A DNA stretch of 64,000 nucleotides, taken from contig CAWHYG010000007.1 in NCBI GenBank assembly GCA_963833505.1, positions 124,001 through 188,000 on the forward strand, in the 5' to 3' direction. Of the stretch, positions 24,212 to 34,107 are shown one piece after another (position 1 is the stretch's first letter; each line of letters starts with the position of its first letter). A program made the translations under genes and the position numbers. A model generated the notes under the pieces. That model worked only from the letters and a program-made list of their open reading frames with translations. It was not told the origin of the DNA and made no database searches. Source of the stretch: CAWHYG01 sp963833505 (GTDB lineage: Bacteria; Eisenbacteria; RBG-16-71-46; CAIMUX01).

Positions 24212-26839
24212 ATGATCAAGGACGGGGACGAGCTCTCCCTCCTTCTCGAGCTGTGTCAGCTGGGTCACGCGGCAGTCGCCGGGCTACGTCATGGGGGGAC
24301 CGATCCTCGCGAGGACGAGCTGGCGGCCCTTGGCCGGTGCTTCTCCGCGCTCCAGGGGCTTCTCGAGAACGGCAGCGATCCGGACGTCTGGCTGGAGGCC
24401 CTGGAAGCGCGCCACGGCCTCCGGCGCCGGCCCACCGAGGCGGCGGCGCCGATCGGTACGTTCGCGGAGTCTGCGGTGTCGATCGAATCGGTGGAGTCGG
24501 CCGGCCCCGCGCAGTCCGGAGCGACGGCGACCCAGCCGATCTCTTTCGATCGTCCCGACACGCTGGAAGCCCTCAACGGAATCGCCGCGCTTCTGGTGCG
24601 AAGTCGGATCGGGGACGCCGTTGCGCTGGAAACGGCGGCGGCGGAGCTCCTTCGGCTCGCCGACCGCGCGGAGTTGACCGACGAGCTTCGCTCGTGCCTG
24701 AAAACCGCTTCGGCCCGGGTGGCAGCCTTACTTTCCGGCGCGTCCGCCGATCCGGCGCAGGACTACCTGGAGGCCTCGCGGCTGGTGGAATTCGCGGCCG
24801 AGGCGCTCTGCGAGCCGGCGCCGATCGATCCCGCCCGGGCGCCGCGTGATTCGGGCCGGGTCGTAGGCCCCGATGCCCCGAACCTGCCGGGGCCGGTCGG
24901 GGCCTCCGGGATCCCCGGCCCAGGGTCCGGCGCGGGGGCCGCACCCGCTGCGGTCCCGGCCGGCGCAGGACTGCCGCCCGATGCCGATCTGTCGCTCCTG
25001 GCCGATTTCGTCACCGAGTGCCGCGACTACGTGGAGAAGGCGGAAGCCGCGCTGCTTGATCTGGAGATCGACCCGAACCGGGTCGAGGAGATCAACACCG
25101 TCTTCCGCGCCTTCCACACGATCAAGGGCACGTCGGGCTTTCTGGGTCTTCCGATGATCGCGGACCTGGCGCACAAATCCGAAAACCTGCTCTGCCGCGT
25201 CCGGGACCGGGAGATCCGCTGCGCCGGCGGGTACGCCGACCTCGCCCTGCGCGCGCTCGACCAGATCAAGGTCCTGGTCGAGGGCGTGAGCGGGGCGCTC
25301 GCCGGCGGCCCTCTCGTCAAACCTCCCGGCTATGACGACCTGCTGGCGATCCTGGCTGATCCGGAAGCCGCCGGAATCAGCGCCGATTCCGGAGAGGCGA
25401 TCGAGGTTCCGCGGCTGGGCGACCTGCTCGTGGCCTCGGGCAAGGCCGACCGCCAGGCGGTGGAACGCGCGGCCTCGGACCACGGACCGGAACCGATCGG
25501 ACGAGTGCTCGTGAAGTCGGGAGTGGTGCGCACCGAGGACGTCGTCCAGGCGCTCAGGGTCCAGAAGCGGATGGCCGAAACGCCCGAGTCCGCCGCTGTC
25601 TCCTCGGTTCGGATCCGGACCGACCGCCTGGACCGGTTGATCGACACGGTGGGCGAGCTGGTCATCGCGCAATCGATGGTGGCGCAGGACGAAGGAGTGA
25701 CGCTGAGCCGGCGTCCCGAGCTGGTCCGAAAGGTCGGGCATCTCGGCAAGATCGTCCGGGACCTGCAGGACCTGAGCATGTCGATGCGGATGGTGCCGCT
25801 CAAGGCCACCTTCCAGAAGATGGCGCGACTGGTCCGCGACCTGGCGCACAAGAGCGGCCGCGCGGTCGAGTTCGGAAGCCTTGGTGAGGATACCGAGATC
25901 GATCGGAACATGGTCGACGTCATCGCGGATCCGCTGGTCCACATGATCCGGAACGCGGTGGACCACGGCATCGAGCTCCCCGAGGACCGGGAACGGTCGG
26001 GCAAGGCGCGGTCCGGGCGGATCGAGCTGTCCGCCTACCGGGCGGGCGGGAACATCGCCGTGGAGCTGCGCGACGACGGGCGCGGACTGGATCGGGCGCG
26101 GATCGTCCGCAAGGCGATCGACCGCGGCCTGCTCGACTCGGACAAGGGGCTGTCCGACGGCGCGGTGTACAACCTGATCTTCGAGCCGGGATTGTCCACC
26201 GCCGAACGGGTGACCGAAGTCTCCGGGCGCGGCGTGGGCATGGACGTGGTCCGGCGCGCCGTCCAGGCGCTGAGGGGCCGGGTCGACATCGAATCGCAGA
26301 GCGGAGCCGGAACGACGTTCACGATCAAGCTGCCGCTCACCCTGGCGGTCACGGACGGGATGCTCGTCCAGGTCGGCGCCCAGCGCCTGATCATTCCCAC
26401 GGCTTCGATCCATCTGACCTTCCGTCCGGACCGGTCGGCCTTGTCCACCGTTGCGGGCCGGGGCGAGATGGCGATACTCCGAGACGGTTTGCTCCCGCTC
26501 GTCCGGCTGCATCGGATCCTCGGCATCAGCGGCGCCATCGAGGATCCGACCTTGGCGCTTCTCGTGGTCGTGGAGGACGGGCGCAATCGCGCCGCCTTCC
26601 TGGTGGACGAGCTGCTCGGACAGCAGCAAGTCGTGGCGAAGTCGCTCGGGGACGCGATGGGCGAGATCCGGGGCGTGGCCGGCGGCGCCATCCTCGGCGA
26701 CGGCCGGGTCGGGTTGATCCTCGATCCTTCCGGCCTCATCGCGCTGGCCCGGGAGGGATCGGCCGATCCGGCAGCGATCGGCGCCCGGGCGGGGCAGATC
26801 GGAACGGAAAGGGCTTGCCTGGATGGCAGACGCGCCTGA
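24212..26839 (+). CDS. cheA: Chemotaxis-type histidine kinase CheA, atypical N-terminus
   Basis: An 875-residue hybrid. Residues 1-200 are helical and of unknown type; 205-255 a Pro/Ala/Gly linker; 260-360 an HPt (P1) domain with phospho-acceptor His302 in FHTIKGTSGF; 398-455 resembles an MshEN/GspE-N domain (LGDLLVASGKADRQAVERA, IGRVLVKSGVV); 465-530 P3 dimerisation; 560-710 HATPase with N box MIRNAVDHGIELPEDR, DDGRGLD and SGRGVGMDVV; the rest a CheW-like P5 domain. The P2 CheY-binding domain is absent. ATG at 24212 follows GGAGG. It overlaps cheR by 17 bp. It should phosphorylate the CheY and CheB of this cluster; the input is unknown, since no receptor or separate CheW is encoded here. Confidence 0.93.
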   Translation: MIKDGDELSLLLELCQLGHAAVAGLRHGGTDPREDELAALGRCFSALQGLLENGSDPDVWLEALEARHGLRRRPTEAAAPIGTFAESAVSIESVESAGPAQSGATATQPISFDRPDTLEALNGIAALLVRSRIGDAVALETAAAELLRLADRAELTDELRSCLKTASARVAALLSGASADPAQDYLEASRLVEFAAEALCEPAPIDPARAPRDSGRVVGPDAPNLPGPVGASGIPGPGSGAGAAPAAVPAGAGLPPDADLSLLADFVTECRDYVEKAEAALLDLEIDPNRVEEINTVFRAFHTIKGTSGFLGLPMIADLAHKSENLLCRVRDREIRCAGGYADLALRALDQIKVLVEGVSGALAGGPLVKPPGYDDLLAILADPEAAGISADSGEAIEVPRLGDLLVASGKADRQAVERAASDHGPEPIGRVLVKSGVVRTEDVVQALRVQKRMAETPESAAVSSVRIRTDRLDRLIDTVGELVIAQSMVAQDEGVTLSRRPELVRKVGHLGKIVRDLQDLSMSMRMVPLKATFQKMARLVRDLAHKSGRAVEFGSLGEDTEIDRNMVDVIADPLVHMIRNAVDHGIELPEDRERSGKARSGRIELSAYRAGGNIAVELRDDGRGLDRARIVRKAIDRGLLDSDKGLSDGAVYNLIFEPGLSTAERVTEVSGRGVGMDVVRRAVQALRGRVDIESQSGAGTTFTIKLPLTLAVTDGMLVQVGAQRLIIPTASIHLTFRPDRSALSTVAGRGEMAILRDGLLPLVRLHRILGISGAIEDPTLALLVVVEDGRNRAAFLVDELLGQQQVVAKSLGDAMGEIRGVAGGAILGDGRVGLILDPSGLIALAREGSADPAAIGARAGQIGTERACLDGRRA

Positions 26840-27698
26840 ACCGGGGGTTCCGCCTCGAGCATCCGTCCTCGCCGCCGGAATGCCTTCCGCCGGCGTGCGC
26901 CGTGAGCTCAGCGCGGAGCAGTTCCGCCGCGTGGCCGATGTCCTTCATCGCGCCTGCCGGATCCACCTTCTGGAGGGGAAGGAGTCGCTGGTTCAGAGCC
27001 GGCTCGCCAAGCGCCTCGATGCCCTCGGGCTCGACGGCTTCGACCAGTATCTCCGGCTCATCGATTCCCCGGCCGGGCGAGACGAGCTTCTCTTCATGGT
27101 CGACGCCCTGACCACGAACAAGACCGGCTTCTTCCGGGAAGCCGAGCACTTCGAATTCCTGCAGGAGCAGGTTCGGGCCCGGTCGTCCCCGGAAATCCCG
27201 TGGCAGATCTGGAGCGCCGGCTGCTCGTCCGGCCAGGAGCCGTATTCGATCGCGATGGCTCTCCTCGAGGTCGTATCCGGCGATCGGGATCTCCGGATCC
27301 TGGCCACCGACATCTCGTCCCGCATGTTGGATGAAGCCCGGGAAGGGATCTACGGCGCCGCCGATCTCGGGGGCCTGCCCGAGACGCTGGTCCGTCGCTA
27401 CTTTGCGCCGCTCTCCGGATCCTCCCGCGACCGCTGCCGGATCTCGCCCCGGATCCGGGAGCTCGTCCGTTTCGCGCGGCTGAACCTGGCGGAGTCCTGG
27501 CCCATGCGGGGGCCGTTCGACTTCATCTTCTGCCGGAACGTCATGATCTACTTCGACCGGCCGACCCAGGCGGAGCTCGCCGCCCGCTTCCGCGAGCTGC
27601 TTCGTCCGGGTGGCTATCTCGTGCTCGGCCTCGCGGAGAGCCTGGCCGTCCGGGACGACGGATTCGCCTACGTCCGTCCGGCCGTCTATCGCCGATGA
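26823..27698 (+). CDS. cheR: Chemoreceptor glutamate methyltransferase CheR
   Basis: A 291-residue SAM-dependent methyltransferase. The N-terminal helical domain (ELSAEQFRRVADVLHRACRI) is followed by the catalytic domain with TTNKTGFFREAEHFEFL, the SAM-binding WSAGCSSGQEPYSIAM, ATDISSRMLDEAREG and FIFCRNVMIYF. Complete and of normal length, with a ~20-residue extra N-terminus; an internal Met at residue 20 is an alternative start. It overlaps cheA by 17 bp and cheD by 4 bp. Methylates receptor glutamates, yet no receptor gene lies in the window, so its substrate must be elsewhere in the genome. Confidence 0.95.
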   Translation: MADAPEPGVPPRASVLAAGMPSAGVRRELSAEQFRRVADVLHRACRIHLLEGKESLVQSRLAKRLDALGLDGFDQYLRLIDSPAGRDELLFMVDALTTNKTGFFREAEHFEFLQEQVRARSSPEIPWQIWSAGCSSGQEPYSIAMALLEVVSGDRDLRILATDISSRMLDEAREGIYGAADLGGLPETLVRRYFAPLSGSSRDRCRISPRIRELVRFARLNLAESWPMRGPFDFIFCRNVMIYFDRPTQAELAARFRELLRPGGYLVLGLAESLAVRDDGFAYVRPAVYRR

Positions 27699-28177
27699 AC
27701 GTCATCGTCGGCATCGCGGATATGAAATCCTCGTCCCGAGCGGGGGACGTGCTGGTCACGCACGGCCTCGGAAGCTGCCTCGGCATCGCCGTCTGGGATC
27801 CCGAAAGCCGGTCCGGCGCCCTGCTGCACGCGATGCTCCCCGACTCGACCATCGATCCGGACAAGGCGCTCGAATCCCCGTTCGTGTTCATCGACACCGG
27901 CGTGCCCCGTCTCTTCCGCGAGTGCTACCGCCTGGGCGGCGAGAAATCGCGGCTCGTCGTCAAGGTCGCGGGCGGGGCGAACTGCCAGTCCTTCACCGAG
28001 GACGACTACTTCCAGATCGGCCGGCGGAACTTCGTCACGCTCCGGAAGCTGCTCTGGAAGAACAACGTGCTGATCAAGGCGTACGACGTGGGGGGGACCC
28101 AGTCGCGGACCATGACCCTCGAGGTCGGGACCGGCGTCGTGTCCCTGCGGGTCAACGGACAGTCCAAGGCATTGTGA
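27695..28177 (+). CDS. cheD: Chemoreceptor glutamine deamidase CheD
   Basis: A 160-residue protein with the CheD signature THGLGSCLGIAVWD, where Cys28 is the nucleophile and His45 (ALLHAMLP) the partner. Also VKVAGGANCQSF and AYDVGGTQSRTM, both typical. CheD deamidates receptor Gln residues and can bind CheC/CheX-type phosphatases. The ATGA overlap with cheR implies translational coupling. 12 bp separate it from the CheY gene. Confidence 0.95.
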   Translation: MNVIVGIADMKSSSRAGDVLVTHGLGSCLGIAVWDPESRSGALLHAMLPDSTIDPDKALESPFVFIDTGVPRLFRECYRLGGEKSRLVVKVAGGANCQSFTEDDYFQIGRRNFVTLRKLLWKNNVLIKAYDVGGTQSRTMTLEVGTGVVSLRVNGQSKAL

Positions 28178-28189
28178 AGGAGGTTTCGA

Positions 28190-28618
28190 GTGAGTCTGAA
28201 CGCTCTGGTCGTCGACGACAGCTCGGTCATGCGGCGGATGATCATCAAGACCCTGGGTCTCTCCGGCGTGCCGATCGGCGCAGTCCATCAGGCCGCGAAC
28301 GGGGCCGAGGGGCTCGAGGTGCTGAACCGGGAGCAGATCGATCTCGCCCTCGTCGACATCAACATGCCGGTCATGGGCGGTGCGGAGATGATCGAACGGA
28401 TCCGCGCGAATCCGAAGACCGCCGGCCTCGCCATCATCGTGATCTCGACCGACGGCAGCGCTCCCAGGATCGAGATGATGCACCGGAAGCGCGCCGGTTT
28501 CGTGCACAAGCCCTTCTCGCCGGAAGTCCTGCGGGATCGGATCCTCGAGGCCATGGGAGGGAACGATGAACCGAATCCTGGAAGCCGAGCTCTACCGGGC
28601 GACGGCCCTGACTTTTGA
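28190..28618 (+). CDS. cheY: CheY-like response regulator
   Basis: A 142-residue single-domain receiver. Acidic pair VVDDSS at residues 8-12, phospho-acceptor Asp56 (LVDINMP), Thr87 in VISTDGS and Lys107 in HKPF are all in place. GTG start with a strong AAGGAGGT. There is a ~20-residue C-terminal extension (NDEPNPGSRALPGDGPDF) that is encoded within the overlap with cheX (53 bp) and may simply reflect the overlap. The likely output of CheA; the target (motor or other) cannot be told, since no flagellar or pilus gene is in the window. Confidence 0.93.
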   Translation: MSLNALVVDDSSVMRRMIIKTLGLSGVPIGAVHQAANGAEGLEVLNREQIDLALVDINMPVMGGAEMIERIRANPKTAGLAIIVISTDGSAPRIEMMHRKRAGFVHKPFSPEVLRDRILEAMGGNDEPNPGSRALPGDGPDF

Positions 28619-29020
28619 GCAACTGGGCTTCATGCTGGGCACCCCCGAGCTCAGCAAGGAGCAGAGGCGGGCGCGCTTCGAGGCGGCCGTGGGCGTGGTT
28701 TTTCACGGGCCCTTGCGCGGCCAGCTCATCCTCTCGGTCAGCGGCGGGATTCTCCCGGCCATCGTCGCGAACATGCTCGGAGAGGCCCGGCCCGATGATT
28801 TCGGCGCCTGCAACGACGCCCTGGGAGAGCTGGCCAACGTGATCTGCGGCAACGTGCTTCCCGAGGTGGCCGGCCCTGAGGCGATCTTCTTGCTGGATCC
28901 GCCCGCCCCGGTGGCGGAGAGGGAGGTACGGTCGCGGGACGTGGCCGGCGCGGCCCGGATCCGCATCGGTCTCGAAGACGGTCGGGCCGACGTTCTCTTC
29001 TGCGTGGAGGAGGCGTCCCT

Positions 29021-29024
<4 letters not shown>
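28566..29024 (+). CDS. cheX: CheX/CheC-like CheY-P phosphatase
   Basis: A 152-residue protein with the CheC/CheX/FliY fold pattern: VGVVFHGPLRGQLILSV, ANMLGE, then ALGELANVICGNVLPEV, whose E-x2-N element is the phosphatase signature that positions water at the CheY aspartyl phosphate. One such motif is present, as in CheX. Starts inside the 3' end of the CheY gene (53-bp overlap), with GGGAGG just before the ATG. It overlaps cheB by 4 bp. With CheD it gives a closed adaptation and signal-termination set. Confidence 0.85.
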
Positions 29025-30094
<1,070 letters not shown>

Positions 30095-30405
30095 GCGCCG
30101 GCGCCTGCCCTTGTCCCTGCCCATGGGCTGCCCCTGCGTCTCCTCCGGCTCTCCTGCTCTGTCAAACGTCCCCGTCGTGGAAGCGCCCGCCACTTCCCGG
30201 TGTTGCGATCATGAATGTCCGCAGGAAGCGGTCAGACGCCCCGTCGCCGCCGACTCTTGACCTTTGTCTTCACGATGCGTGGACCCGGCGCGATCTTGCG
30301 GCGTATTCTAACGAGATACCCAGAGAAGACCAGACCGGTCCGGCGCGTGAAGAGAGAACGCGAGCCGCGCCAGGCGTTACGTCCACCTCATCCGGCAGAG
30401 GACCC
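30095..30405. other. 311-bp intergenic region
   Basis: Gap between cheB and the MoxR-like ATPase. A short stretch at 30198-30216 (TTGCGATCATGAATG...) resembles the right end of the dispersed repeat but is too short to call. No good promoter pair, gene or terminator was recognised. Confidence 0.4.
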
Positions 30406-31866
30406 ATGAAGCCAACCCCCAGAACCCTCGGTGAGCTCAAGGCCTCCGGCTATCGACGGCGGAGCGTTCGTGACGAGATCCGCGAGAATCTGCTCCAAGC
30501 GATGAAGGCCGGGGAGGCGCTGTTTCCCGGGATCGTCGGCTACGGCGACACTGTGGCGCCCCAGCTCGTCAACGCCCTGCTCTCCCGGCACGACGTTCTC
30601 CTGCTCGGGCTGCGCGGCCAGGCCAAGACGCGGATCCTGCGCTCGCTCGGGCGTTTCCTGGACGAGTGGACGCCGGTGATGGAAGGGAGCCCGCTCAACG
30701 AGGACCCGCTTCATCCGCTGACCGACACGAGCCGGGCCTGGATCGCCCAGAAAGGGGATGCCGCGCCGATCGGCTGGCTCCATCGCGACCAGCGCTTTCA
30801 GGAGAAGCTGGCCACGCCGGACGTGAGCATGGCGGACCTGATCGGAGACGTCGATCCGATCCGGGCCTCGCGCGAGCGCCTCGATCTCTCCGACGAGCGG
30901 GTGATCCACTACGGAATCCTGCCGCGGACCAATCGCGGTCTGTTTCTCCTGAACGAGCTGCCCGATCTCCAGGCCCGGATCCAGGTGGGGCTGCTCAACA
31001 TCCTCGAGGAGAGGGACGTCCAGATCCGGGGATTTCCCCTGCGGCTCGAGCTGGATCTGCTCCTGCTCTTCACCGCGAACCCCGAGGACTACACGAACCG
31101 GGGGAGCATCATCACGCCGCTCAAGGACCGCATCGGCAGCCAGATTCTCACGCACTATCCGCGTACGGTCGAAGAGGCCATGGCGATCACCGCCCAGGAG
31201 GCGGTCGTGACCCGAAGCCGCGAGATCCGCGTCCCCCGTCTGTTCCGGGAGATGGTCGAGGAGATCGCCATTCAGGCCCGGAAGAGCGAGCACGTCGACC
31301 AGTCCTCCGGAGTCAGCGCGCGGCTCCCGATCAGCGCCCTCGAGCTGGCCCTGAGCAACGTCGAGCGCCGGATCGTCCAGAACGGCGAGACCAGCGCCGT
31401 GCCCCGCCTGTGCGACCTGTTCGCCACCCTGCCCGCCATCACCGGAAAGTGCGAGCTGGTCTATGAAGGCGAACAGGAGGGACCCGCCCTGGTCGCGGCG
31501 CGCCTCATCGGCCAGGCGGCCAAGACGGTCTTCCTGCGGTACTTCCCGATGGTGCATCACAGCAAGAAGGACGTCGCCGCCCCCGAGCCGCTCTACGCGC
31601 GGATCCAGGGATGGTTCGCCAGCGGCCACAGCGTCGAGATCTCCGACCAGAAGACCTCTGCCGAGGAGGCGCCCCTTTTGCGCGCGGTCGACGGGCTTCG
31701 CGACCTCGTCCGGCGCCACCTCAAGACCATCGGCGCCGAGGAGGAGATCGGCGCGATGGAGCTGGTCCTGGAGGGGCTGCACCAGCACTCCGTCCTCTCG
31801 CGCGAGGGGCAGATGGGTTCCGTGACCTACGGCGATATGCTCAGCCGGATGATGCAGGACTTCTGA
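30406..31866 (+). CDS. MoxR / magnesium-chelatase-I-like AAA+ ATPase
   Basis: A 486-residue AAA+ protein. Walker A is GLRGQAKT near residue 59, Walker B LFLLNELPDL (Asn-Glu in place of Asp-Glu), followed by QVGLLNILEERDVQIRGF (pre-sensor insertion) and sensor 1 FTANPEDYTNRGSIITPLKDR. The lid domain and an extended helical C-terminus follow. This layout is that of ChlI/BchI-like and MoxR ATPases, which work with a VWA-domain partner to insert metals or remodel proteins; the partner is the next gene, 2 bp downstream. No porphyrin-synthesis genes are near, so chlorophyll chelation is unlikely. ATG at 30406 follows GCAGAGG. Confidence 0.88.
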   Translation: MKPTPRTLGELKASGYRRRSVRDEIRENLLQAMKAGEALFPGIVGYGDTVAPQLVNALLSRHDVLLLGLRGQAKTRILRSLGRFLDEWTPVMEGSPLNEDPLHPLTDTSRAWIAQKGDAAPIGWLHRDQRFQEKLATPDVSMADLIGDVDPIRASRERLDLSDERVIHYGILPRTNRGLFLLNELPDLQARIQVGLLNILEERDVQIRGFPLRLELDLLLLFTANPEDYTNRGSIITPLKDRIGSQILTHYPRTVEEAMAITAQEAVVTRSREIRVPRLFREMVEEIAIQARKSEHVDQSSGVSARLPISALELALSNVERRIVQNGETSAVPRLCDLFATLPAITGKCELVYEGEQEGPALVAARLIGQAAKTVFLRYFPMVHHSKKDVAAPEPLYARIQGWFASGHSVEISDQKTSAEEAPLLRAVDGLRDLVRRHLKTIGAEEEIGAMELVLEGLHQHSVLSREGQMGSVTYGDMLSRMMQDF

Positions 31867-31868
31867 CC

Positions 31869-32969
31869 TTGATCCGTTTTCGCTACCAGGACTGGAATCG
31901 AGAGCTTGTACAGAAACTCCTCGAGTTCCGGAGCCTTCTCGAGCTGTTCAACTATCTTCTCCTCAAGACGAACGGGGACGCGGAGGCGGCCCTCGAGATC
32001 ATGAGGGCCCTGCAGCAGCGGGGTCTGATCGACCCGGGCGTGGATCTGGAGCAATTTGCGGAGAAACTGCAAGAGGAGCAGATCGTCGAACGGCTGGAGG
32101 GCGGCCCGCTGGTCCTCACCGACAAGGGGATCCGCGGGCTCCGGAAGTCCGCCCTCGAACGGATCTTCCGCGACCTCCAGGCGGGCGGTTCCCCCGGGGA
32201 GCATCGCACGCCCCACGGAGGGGGCGCGGCGGGCGAGCCGCTGCCGGAGAGCCGCGAGTGGCGCTTCGGGGACGACCTCCGCTCCATCGACTTCACCGAG
32301 AGCATCTGGAACGCCGTCCGCCGCGCCGGCAGCACCGATCCCGGTCTGGAGGAGGGCGATCTGGTGGTGCGGGACTCCGAGTTTGCGGCCTCCTGCGCCA
32401 CGGTCCTGCTGCTCGACGTCTCGCACAGCATGGTGCTCTACGGCGAAGACCGTTTCACCCCGGCCAAACAGGTGGCCCTCGCCCTGACCGAGCTGATCCT
32501 GACGAGATTTCCCAAGGACACGCTCGACGTCATCCTGTTCGGCAACGAGGCGATACCGGTCGCGATCAAGGATCTGCCCTTCGCCGAGGTCGGGCCCTTT
32601 CACACCAACACCCGGGCCGGCCTGATCCAGGCGCGCCGGACGCTGGAGCGCCGCCGCGCGGCCAACCGCCAGATCTTCCTGGTGACCGACGGCAAACCGA
32701 CGGTGATCGACGTGCCGGGAGAAGGCATCTACCGGAACGTCTTCGGGCTGGACGAGCGGATCGTCAACCGGACCCTGGACGAGGCCGTGCTCTGCCGGCG
32801 CAAGGGGATTCCGATCACGACCTTCATGGTGGCGGCGGATCCGATGCTGGAGCAGTTCGTGCTCCGCCTGACCGAGATGAACCGCGGGCGCGCCTATTTC
32901 AGTTCCCCCGACCGCCTCGGCGGGTTCGTGTTCCGGGACTTCATCCGCAATCGGAGGAGCCACGGTTAG
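31869..32969 (+). CDS. VWA-domain partner of the MoxR-like ATPase
   Basis: A 366-residue protein starting at TTG 31869, two bases after the ATPase stop. The N-terminal ~170 residues are helical. The VWA domain begins near residue 178 with the MIDAS motif DVSHSM, then a Thr near NTRAGL and the Asp of LVTDGKPTVI; a complete metal-ion site. It resembles the ChlD/CoxE-like proteins paired with MoxR ATPases. It is cytoplasmic, since no signal peptide or helix is visible. Substrate unknown; the two genes surely act together. Confidence 0.87.
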   Translation: MIRFRYQDWNRELVQKLLEFRSLLELFNYLLLKTNGDAEAALEIMRALQQRGLIDPGVDLEQFAEKLQEEQIVERLEGGPLVLTDKGIRGLRKSALERIFRDLQAGGSPGEHRTPHGGGAAGEPLPESREWRFGDDLRSIDFTESIWNAVRRAGSTDPGLEEGDLVVRDSEFAASCATVLLLDVSHSMVLYGEDRFTPAKQVALALTELILTRFPKDTLDVILFGNEAIPVAIKDLPFAEVGPFHTNTRAGLIQARRTLERRRAANRQIFLVTDGKPTVIDVPGEGIYRNVFGLDERIVNRTLDEAVLCRRKGIPITTFMVAADPMLEQFVLRLTEMNRGRAYFSSPDRLGGFVFRDFIRNRRSHG

Positions 32970-33177
32970 ACCGGATCGTGCCGGGCCGGCGGGCTCCTCA
33001 CTCCGATGACGCACTTTCCCATCCCGGTGTCACACCTGTGCCATATATCCTCGGTACTGGTGTTTGTTCACCAGCGACCAACAGGCGGGCTCGATCGACC
33101 GATTCCCCCAAGGCCCGGTCGAGCCCGCCGCCGGAGACCCGGCCCGACCCGGCCGGGTGAACGCCAGGGAGGCTGAA

Positions 33178-34068
33178 TTGAAGAACGCAGCGCTCGGATT
33201 CATGGTCATGACCACGGTTGGGCTCGCTCTCCTCTTGGGCGGCTGTGGAGCACCGAAGTTGAACAGCCGTTGGCCCGATCAGGCGATCAAGATCGACGGA
33301 GACCCTTCCGAGTGGAAGGGCGACCTCTATTCACTGGCCGACGACAAGGCGGTGGTCGGAGTCATGAACGACAACGCCAACCTCTACGCGTGCTTCGGGG
33401 TCAAGGACACCGGCCTGCGGCGGCAGGTGCTCGGCCTCGGAATGACGGTGTGGTTCGATCCGACCGGGGGCAAGAACAAGGTCTTCGGCATCCGATTCCC
33501 GCTCAACATGCGCGAGCGCGGCGAGCGCCTCGGTCAGGGAATGGACATGGATCCGGAATCGATGGTGACGGCCCTCGGGGACTCTGACGCCCAGGTCGTC
33601 TTCCTTGAAGGCGAAGGCCCGGGGAAGAAGATTCTCCTGACCGAAGCCACGGGAGTCCAGATCAAGCTCGGGCTCGCCGGGGAAACCCTGGTCTATGAGC
33701 TCCAGATTCCGCTGGTCAAGGACGATACCCATCCGTACGCGATCGGCGCCCTGCCCGGCGGGAACCTGGGGATCGGAGTCGAAGCGGCCAGCTTCCCCGG
33801 CCGCAGCCCGGGGCGGAACTGGCGGAACGGCGGCGGACCGGGGGGCGGCGGTGGTGGAGGCGGAGAAGGCGGCGAGGGCGGCGAAGGCGGGGGCGGTGAC
33901 CGCGGCGGGTGGCAGCAGAACGTGTATCAGCAACGCGGAGGCGGCTGGGGCGGCGGCGGGGGCGGAGGACGCCGCGGCGGCATGCGCGGCGGATCGGAAG
34001 GCCAGCGCCCGACGGCCGAGCCGCTGAGCGCCTGGATCAAGGTCCGTCTGGCCAGCAGCAGACACTGA
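33178..34068 (+). CDS. Glycine-rich lipoprotein with DOMON/CBM9-like domain
   Basis: A 296-residue lipoprotein. TTG start with AGGGAGG upstream; signal peptide ends in the lipobox LLGGC. The mature N-terminal domain opens KIDGDPSEWKGDLYSL and continues YACFGVKD and VWFDPTGGKNKVFGIRFP, as in the beta-sandwich domains of the CBM9/DOMON type often found in envelope proteins. From about residue 215 the chain is almost pure glycine with Glu/Arg/Trp, then a short C-terminus AEPLSAWIKVRLASS. Position after the MoxR/VWA pair (208-bp gap) does not prove a link. Confidence 0.8.
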   Translation: MKNAALGFMVMTTVGLALLLGGCGAPKLNSRWPDQAIKIDGDPSEWKGDLYSLADDKAVVGVMNDNANLYACFGVKDTGLRRQVLGLGMTVWFDPTGGKNKVFGIRFPLNMRERGERLGQGMDMDPESMVTALGDSDAQVVFLEGEGPGKKILLTEATGVQIKLGLAGETLVYELQIPLVKDDTHPYAIGALPGGNLGIGVEAASFPGRSPGRNWRNGGGPGGGGGGGGEGGEGGEGGGGDRGGWQQNVYQQRGGGWGGGGGGGRRGGMRGGSEGQRPTAEPLSAWIKVRLASSRH

Positions 34069-34107
34069 TCGATCCGGCCGTTTGGGGGATCGAGAGGAGA
34101 CGAGCAC

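Noticed and set aside
30190..30225. Possible fourth copy of the dispersed repeat (GCGATCATGAATG)
   Set aside because: Only about 13 bp agree with the right terminus and no further similarity was found, so chance is possible.
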